From the NCBI GenBank assembly GCA_003661905.1, contig QMXA01000014.1:1-9952 (forward strand): a stretch of DNA of 9,952 bases, given 5' to 3'. The notes below the pieces were generated by a model that was not told where the DNA came from, did not search any database, and saw only the letters and a program-made list of their open reading frames with translations. This document shows positions 5,807 to 9,952 of the stretch, in pieces; the first letter of the stretch is position 1, and every line of letters begins with the position of its first letter. The position numbers and the translations under genes are program-made. This DNA is from Thermoprotei archaeon. Lineage in GTDB: Archaea > Thermoproteota > Thermoprotei_A > Sulfolobales > Ignisphaeraceae.

Positions 5807-7153
5807 TTAATAGAAAGATCTTAGACCTCCGCTAGCTATTTCCTCGAAAATCTCTCTTAATATACTCGAATATTGTAGATATTTACTATGAATGTAAAGC
5901 CTTATGAGAGCTATTGTATGTGGACTACTTAACCATGTTAAATCAGTAACTCTTCTCTTAGTTATAGCACCACTTGCTTCTTTAATATGGACCTCCTCAC
6001 CACTAATCATAGGATTGAATGGTAAATTAGGCGTATCTACAAAGAATTCCTTCTCTGGTCTTAGCACTTGTTTTAAGTTATTTGGTAGTAAATTAGCTAT
6101 AGCATCTTGTAGAGTTCTTCTACTCATTATAACTATTGCCATCATTTTCTGGATTTGCTCAGGTAGTGATATAGGTAATTCAATAACCATTTTATACGGG
6201 ATTTTTCTTGCTAATAGATTACGTGCTTCTTCAAGCTTTCTAATCTCTGGATGACTTAGAATAAATTCATCATCAAGTTCTAGATATAGCTCTGGGTCAT
6301 TGATATATTCATCATAATTGAGAATACCTGCTTCTCCTATTTTCATTAATAAGTCTCCTGCAACTTTTTGTATTGCACGTACTTTCTTATGATAATATAC
6401 AGTTGTGAACATATACACTCTTGCTATAAGTACTTGGTCTAGTACCTCTCTAGCTCTATAATCTAGAACAAGTACATCTCCCTCTATCGAAGTAAAGTGA
6501 GCTAATCTAACCCAGTCAAGATTTGAACCATAACCTGCACCAGTAAAGTATGAATCTCTGAGAAGATAATCAATGATATCAGCACTGTAGGCTCCCTTCA
6601 ATACGTAAAAGAGAGCTCTTTCTGATGCAGTGTCTAAGCTATTTTGTAATGGCCAGTTCTCAGGAGCAGTACTTTCGAGCATCTTGGCTATTAAGTTAGC
6701 AGATACGTTAAGCTCCTTTTCAATGCTTTCGAAGGCCTCTTGCAATTCCGGGTTAGATCTAATAATTTCAGCTCCTATTCTTTCATGCGTAATTCTTCTA
6801 GGATATAATATGTAGTCTTCGAATATGTGTGAAAAAGGTCCATGTCCTATGTCATGGAGCATAGCTGCAAGTCTCATCATGGCTATGTATCGTTCCTTTT
6901 CACTCTCGTCTATATTTAGTTTCGATACTATATTTTCAGTTAATATCTCAGCTACATGAGCTACTCCTAGACTATGAATAAATCTTGAATGTGTTGCACC
7001 TGGATAAACATAGTCTGCAAGTGATAATTGTCTTATTCTCCTCAGTCTTTGAAAAGGTCGTGAATCAACTATTTTTAGTTCGTGATTATATATTTTTATA
7101 TATCCGTGTATTGGGTCCTTAATTATTTTAGCTAAAACTCTAGATTTATTCAC
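5807..7153 (-). CDS. HD-domain phosphohydrolase, SAMHD1/dNTP triphosphohydrolase-like
   Basis: The N-terminus IIKDPIHGYIKI (10-21) and the RPFQRLRRIRQLSL stretch are hallmarks of the COG1078 family, which includes bacterial YwfO-type and human SAMHD1 dNTP hydrolases. The HD metal site is complete: H60 in THSRFIHSLG, H100-D101 in MLHDIGHGPFSH, and D192 in SADIIDYLLRDSYFTGAG. Residues beyond about 230 form the helical C-terminal half seen in the family. The expected reaction is dNTP to deoxynucleoside plus triphosphate, possibly allosterically controlled by nucleotides; this is known for relatives, not shown here. The start is GTG at 7151-7153. No in-frame ATG lies nearby, and a TTTTAA box sits about 27 nt upstream, fitting a leaderless transcript. 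It lies 59 nt downstream of the winged-helix gene on the same strand. Confidence 0.93.
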   Translation of the reverse strand: MNKSRVLAKIIKDPIHGYIKIYNHELKIVDSRPFQRLRRIRQLSLADYVYPGATHSRFIHSLGVAHVAEILTENIVSKLNIDESEKERYIAMMRLAAMLHDIGHGPFSHIFEDYILYPRRITHERIGAEIIRSNPELQEAFESIEKELNVSANLIAKMLESTAPENWPLQNSLDTASERALFYVLKGAYSADIIDYLLRDSYFTGAGYGSNLDWVRLAHFTSIEGDVLVLDYRAREVLDQVLIARVYMFTTVYYHKKVRAIQKVAGDLLMKIGEAGILNYDEYINDPELYLELDDEFILSHPEIRKLEEARNLLARKIPYKMVIELPISLPEQIQKMMAIVIMSRRTLQDAIANLLPNNLKQVLRPEKEFFVDTPNLPFNPMISGEEVHIKEASGAITKRRVTDLTWLSSPHTIALIRLYIHSKYLQYSSILREIFEEIASGGLRSFY

Positions 7154-7174
7154 TATTACAGCCCATTGAATAGT

Positions 7175-7183
7175 ATGTTAAAA
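7175..7183 (-). promoter_or_regulatory. TATA box of the HD phosphohydrolase gene (leaderless GTG)
   Basis: The minus strand reads TTTTAACAT, with its core centred about 27 nt upstream of the GTG start. This places transcription start at the start codon. It gives the gene a promoter separate from the winged-helix gene upstream. Confidence 0.45.
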
Positions 7184-7212
7184 GGAGATCTAAGCTTAAC
7201 TATTTAATGAAT

Positions 7213-7632
7213 TTACTCCCTATCTACTCGGTTTTCAAATTTGCTTCTTAAATCTCGAATTATGGCTGATAGAATTTTCCTCACCTTAGATGTTGTTTCA
7301 GGATCCATTGCCTCAACACTCTCAGCTATTTTCATACCTCTTTTTGTTAGAACTAGTCTGTATAATCTACTATTGTTAACTACATCCTCCATGTACGAAA
7401 TTAGTCCTAGCATTTTGAGTAACCCTAGATCCTGCTCTAATTCTCGTGAATAGGGTCCATGGCTGAAGGTAGCAAATGTATAGCCTATATCTATACCTCG
7501 CTCTTGTAACCAATGAACAACTCTATGTATACTCCAAGCAGTTCCTAATCCATTGAGATGTTTGATTATTAAAAGCAGTTTAAGTGCTGGAGGAACAATG
7601 TTGAGGGTCACTGCTTCAACCCCATACACCAT
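7213..7632 (-). CDS. Winged-helix protein, YwgA/SocA-like (HGPYS motif)
   Basis: This small 139-residue protein has helices at 14-28 and 33-46, then YTFATFSHGPYSRELEQDLGLL (51-72) and a winged beta hairpin around 78-96 (LISYMEDVVNNSRLYRLVLT), with a basic C-terminal helix. The F-x-HGPYS-x-EL core with a following D-L-x-x-L helix is characteristic, as I recall, of YwgA-type and Panacea/SocA-like winged-helix proteins, several of which are antitoxins or regulators. DNA binding is plausible but not shown. A TATA-like TTTATA is centred 22 nt before the ATG at 7632, but 25-26 nt before the GTG of codon 2 (7629), so the leaderless start may be one codon later. It precedes the HD gene in the same orientation, which may be a functional pairing. 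Confidence 0.75.
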   Translation of the reverse strand: MVYGVEAVTLNIVPPALKLLLIIKHLNGLGTAWSIHRVVHWLQERGIDIGYTFATFSHGPYSRELEQDLGLLKMLGLISYMEDVVNNSRLYRLVLTKRGMKIAESVEAMDPETTSKVRKILSAIIRDLRSKFENRVDRE

Positions 7633-7651
7633 CTTATTAAAGATCCAAAGC

Positions 7652-7657
7652 TATAAA
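7652..7657 (-). promoter_or_regulatory. TATA box of the winged-helix gene
   Basis: The minus strand reads TTTATA. It is centred 22-26 nt before the alternative starts ATG 7632 and GTG 7629, consistent with a leaderless transcript. It separates this gene from the pncA/MBL operon upstream. Confidence 0.4.
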
Positions 7658-7706
7658 TCACGGGATCATATGCCTCGGTATTACCGTATAAATTTGCTAG
7701 CTAGAC

Positions 7707-8351
7707 CTAGGGATTACCGTGTTCAAGGATCTTTCTTAATAATTCATTACACTTTTTCTCAGCGCCCAAAGTTGTTGATTCGCCATGACCTGGATATACT
7801 ATGATATTATCAGGCAATTTCGATAATCTCCTAAGGCTAGAAATCATAGAGTTCCAATCTCCTCCAGGAAAGTCCGTTCTTCCAATACCTCCCTTAAATA
7901 GTGTATCACCTGTAAATAGTATTGAGTCATTGACTAAGAAACATACTGATCCAGGTGTATGACCAGGGGTATGAAGAACTTTAATAATTAAATCATCTAG
8001 TTCAAGGACCTCATCATTACTTAATGAGATATCAATTTCGGGATCAGTCCATTCTATACCGTAAGTGGCTGCTACAATTCTCGAGAGAGGTAGAAGTTTC
8101 AGATCTGCTTTGTGGAGATAGATCTTAGCTTTAAGAACCCTCTTCAAGGTTTGAGCTGAAGCTATATGATCGAAGTGAGCGTGGGTAATTAGAATTGCTT
8201 TAACATCGTCTCCCAGGAATTTCAATTCTCTTAATATAGCTCTCGAGCCTGGTGCAGCATCTATTACTAAGGTAGTATTCCTTAACCTTAGAATATAGGT
8301 ATTTGTAAAGAGAGGTCCTAAGACTAATCTACGAACTTCAGGTTTTAGGAT
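7707..8351 (-). CDS. Metallo-beta-lactamase fold hydrolase, glyoxalase II-like; apparent non-canonical start
   Basis: Zinc-site motifs are complete: THAHFDH (codons at 8183-8166), a HTPGHTPGS segment, FTGDTLF and YPGHGEST. GGIGRTDFPGGD is typical of small glyoxalase II/YcbL-like enzymes. The expected chemistry is thioester or related hydrolysis. Crenarchaea lack glutathione, so the true substrate is unknown. The first conventional start is a TTG at 8225, but starting there removes the first beta strands. Upstream in frame the sequence reads RRLVLGPLFTNTYILRLRN, then TTLVIDAAPGSRAILREL, which is standard N-terminal MBL fold. The frame is blocked by TGA at 8366-8364. Between that stop and 8225 there is no ATG, GTG or TTG. 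A perfect SD (GAGGTGAT, 8365-8358) precedes an in-frame ATC at 8351 by 6 nt, which is the start used here (214 residues). The gene follows pncA as an operon. Confidence 0.85.
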   Translation of the reverse strand: MLKPEVRRLVLGPLFTNTYILRLRNTTLVIDAAPGSRAILRELKFLGDDVKAILITHAHFDHIASAQTLKRVLKAKIYLHKADLKLLPLSRIVAATYGIEWTDPEIDISLSNDEVLELDDLIIKVLHTPGHTPGSVCFLVNDSILFTGDTLFKGGIGRTDFPGGDWNSMISSLRRLSKLPDNIIVYPGHGESTTLGAEKKCNELLRKILEHGNP

Positions 8352-8357
8352 AGTTAA

Positions 8358-8365
8358 ATCACCTC
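8358..8365 (-). promoter_or_regulatory. Strong SD GAGGTGAT deciding the MBL gene start
   Basis: The minus strand reads GAGGTGAT, a full complement of the archaeal 16S 3' end (ATCACCTC). It lies 6 nt after the pncA stop codon and cannot serve the TTG at 8225, which is over 130 nt away. It therefore implies initiation near 8351. Confidence 0.7.
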
Positions 8366-8371
8366 ACTAGG

Positions 8372-8950
8372 TCATTCAAGGAGATCACTCATCTCAATAA
8401 TCAGAGCACCTTTATTTAGTAATAATTCAAGAGCTTTTTCTGAATTACTTTTAGATATACCCTTAATTGCATCATTAAGTATGAGCACTAAATAACCCAG
8501 TCTCAATGCATCTAGGGCCGTTTCTTTAACACAGTACTCTGTAGCAACTCCACATATGAAGACTCTTTTTACAGCTCTTGATGTTAGAATAGAATTTAGC
8601 TCAGTACCATCAAAACCACTATATGCCTCTTTATCTGGCTCTGTAGCTTTTGATATTATCACTGCATTGCTCGGTATTTTAAGGTCTGGATGAAACTTAG
8701 CTCCCTCACTATTCCGTATACAATGAGGAGGCCACAATCCTCCTCTGGATTTAAAGGATATATGATTTGGTGGATGCCAATCTCTTGTTAATATTACTGA
8801 AGCCTTACTCTCCTGAAAAATCCTTAGGTAATTATTTATTATAGGAATGATAGTATCCCCTTCTGGAACGGGTAATGCGCCTTGAGGCATGAAATCCTTT
8901 TGCATATCAACAATTATTAAAGCATCCCTATGACCTACCTTTAACTTCAT
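8372..8950 (-). CDS. pncA: Nicotinamidase (isochorismatase-like hydrolase)
   Basis: This enzyme converts nicotinamide to nicotinic acid plus ammonia in the NAD salvage pathway, in the cytoplasm. The cysteine hydrolase triad is complete: D15 (LIIVDMQKDF), K101 (SKATEPDKEAYSGF) and C140 (CGVATEYCVKETALDAL). The metal site is also present: D57 and H59 in TRDWHPPNHISF, and H76 in WPPHC. The 192-residue length is typical of archaeal and bacterial PncA. The ATG start at 8950 is preceded by a clean SD (AGGTG, 6 nt spacing). The gene lies 51 nt after the aminotransferase gene and is followed by the MBL gene. No other NAD salvage gene (pncB, nadD, nadE) is in the window. Confidence 0.95.
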   Translation of the reverse strand: MKLKVGHRDALIIVDMQKDFMPQGALPVPEGDTIIPIINNYLRIFQESKASVILTRDWHPPNHISFKSRGGLWPPHCIRNSEGAKFHPDLKIPSNAVIISKATEPDKEAYSGFDGTELNSILTSRAVKRVFICGVATEYCVKETALDALRLGYLVLILNDAIKGISKSNSEKALELLLNKGALIIEMSDLLE

Positions 8951-8956
8951 AATCTA

Positions 8957-8961
8957 CACCT
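8957..8961 (-). promoter_or_regulatory. Ribosome binding site of pncA
   Basis: The minus strand reads AGGTG followed by 6 nt (TAGATT) and the ATG. This confirms the pncA start and implies a leadered or co-transcribed message, unlike the apparently leaderless genes elsewhere in the window. Confidence 0.65.
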
Positions 8962-9001
8962 AATAATCATTTATTCCTTTTCAGAAAATAGTTTTTGGTT
9001 A

Positions 9002-9952
9002 CTAATTACCTTTAATGATTCTCCTCAGTACATGTATGAATTGATCTATTTCTTCTCTTAACCCAACACTTACTCTAATAAAGCCTTGACCTAAGGTTTC
9101 TGAAAGATCTTTTACTAATATTCCATTACTTCTCAATCTTTTCACAATGTTAGGTACTTTGGTATCTACTAGGATGAAGTTTGTACAGCTCTCAAATACT
9201 TCAAGACCTAGATTTTTCAATTCCTCTTCTAAGTATCTTCTATTCTCTAGTATCATATCAACTAATTCCTCTACATACCATCTATTCATAAGAGCTGCTT
9301 TTGCCATTGCTAAGGAGGGTGTTGAGACTCTATAAGCAACTATATCGTGATGGAATCCCTTTGCTATTTCATCTCCACATATCAATATAGAGATCCTCGC
9401 ACCAGCCATTGCAAAAGCTTTACTAAAGCTTCTGAGTATAGATAGTCTTGGGTATCTTCTCACTAAATCCACAACAGTATATTTGCAAAACTCATAGTAA
9501 GATTCATCAATAATTAAAGGTTTTCCAGATCTAGACAATTTCTCAATACACTCTCTATTGACTATTAACTTACCTGTAGGATTATTGGGATTATCTATAT
9601 ACCCTGCGTATTTTAGTTGTCTTAAGTACTTGTTTACATCAAGAGTAAATGAAGGTAGGGAAAGCTCCACTCTCTCAACATTGAATCCTAAGAATTTCAT
9701 TTGTTCTTCAAACAAGTAGTATGAAGGATATGGAGCTACAATAGAGCCGCCATAAGGTACATACCTTAGGTATATTTCTTCAAAGAATAAATCTGATGAT
9801 GGTTGAATCCATATTCTCCAAGACTCAATACCTGTATACTCAGCATACAATTCCCTTACTTCATCATATAGATCTATTGAATGATAGCGATTAATTTTGT
9901 GAATTACCTGAATTGCCTCCTGTAAAACTTCTTTTGGAGGTGGTAGAGGAGC
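9002..9952 (-). CDS. PLP-dependent aminotransferase, histidinol-phosphate aminotransferase-like (5' end outside window)
   Basis: This is a fold-type I, class I/II aminotransferase. The frame continues to the window edge, and the true start lies beyond base 9952. A TTG at 9850 is only an internal codon, because the residues upstream (APLPPPKEVLQEAIQVI, then NRYHSIDLYDEVRELYAEYTG) are typical HisC-type N-terminal sequence. Visible hallmarks are YIDNPNNPTGKL (cofactor/substrate loop, about 9570-9596), LIIDESYYEF (Asp that contacts the PLP ring nitrogen), LRSFSKAFAMAGAR with the Schiff-base Lys encoded at 9421-9419, and FIRVSVGLREE with the substrate-carboxylate Arg. About 316 residues are seen of an expected 350 or so. 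HisC is the best guess. CobD-like threonine-phosphate decarboxylase or an aromatic aminotransferase cannot be excluded, since no other his or cob genes are in view. Confidence 0.85.
   Translation of the reverse strand, partial: APLPPPKEVLQEAIQVIHKINRYHSIDLYDEVRELYAEYTGIESWRIWIQPSSDLFFEEIYLRYVPYGGSIVAPYPSYYLFEEQMKFLGFNVERVELSLPSFTLDVNKYLRQLKYAGYIDNPNNPTGKLIVNRECIEKLSRSGKPLIIDESYYEFCKYTVVDLVRRYPRLSILRSFSKAFAMAGARISILICGDEIAKGFHHDIVAYRVSTPSLAMAKAALMNRWYVEELVDMILENRRYLEEELKNLGLEVFESCTNFILVDTKVPNIVKRLRSNGILVKDLSETLGQGFIRVSVGLREEIDQFIHVLRRIIKGN

Noticed and set aside
7679..7720. Direct repeat ATTACCGT at 7680-7687 and 7713-7720 as an operator
   Set aside because: It is eight bases in two copies 33 bp apart, one of them inside the MBL coding end, and is easily due to chance.
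7707..8225. TTG at 8225 as the MBL gene start
   Set aside because: It would delete the first conserved beta strands of the fold and ignores the perfect SD at 8358-8365.

Overview
The window most likely comes from a hyperthermophilic crenarchaeon (Thermoproteota), possibly a Desulfurococcales or Ignisphaera-type organism; that narrower placement is a guess from style, not a match. The reasons are an AT-rich but tightly packed genome, A/T-rich TATA-like boxes about 26-28 nt upstream of start codons (several genes look leaderless), Shine-Dalgarno motifs of the archaeal GGTG/GAGGTGAT type before downstream operon genes, and archaeal-type protein families. No mobile element, CRISPR array, rRNA or tRNA is visible.

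Layout. Bases 1-198 hold the 3' end of an unidentified gene. Bases 199-439 have no protein gene, but the minus strand carries what look like two tandem C/D box guide RNAs. Each has C, D', C' and D boxes at symmetric spacings and its own TATA box at the right distance. They are the most interesting and probably unannotated content here. A conserved-looking protein follows (491-1741, possibly starting at 440) with a PD-(D/E)XK nuclease-like signature. It is convergent, 2 nt apart, with an L-fucose isomerase-like gene (1744-3003, minus). A divergent promoter region (3004-3111) leads into a membrane-anchored coiled-coil protein with a C-terminal transglutaminase-like domain, then a NusB/RsmB-type RNA m5C methyltransferase (4452-5804). 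The latter is convergent, again 2 nt apart, with an HD-domain dNTPase-like phosphohydrolase (5807-7153, minus). Upstream of that on the same strand is a YwgA-like winged-helix protein (7213-7632). The right end is a minus-strand run: a PLP aminotransferase of HisC type (cut by the window edge), nicotinamidase pncA, and a glyoxalase-II-like metallo-beta-lactamase fold protein.

How the genes fit together. The two putative guide RNAs would direct 2'-O-methylation of rRNA or tRNA. Together with the m5C methyltransferase they give the window an RNA-modification flavour, although they are not co-transcribed. The HD phosphohydrolase plus winged-helix pair may be a conserved nucleotide-homeostasis module. 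PncA and the MBL protein form a short operon, with a strong ribosome binding site just after the pncA stop. Two genes (the 491-1741 gene and the MBL gene) have coding sequence that appears to extend upstream of any ATG/GTG/TTG, with an SD-like motif in place. This suggests rare non-canonical start codons (CTG/ATA and ATC).
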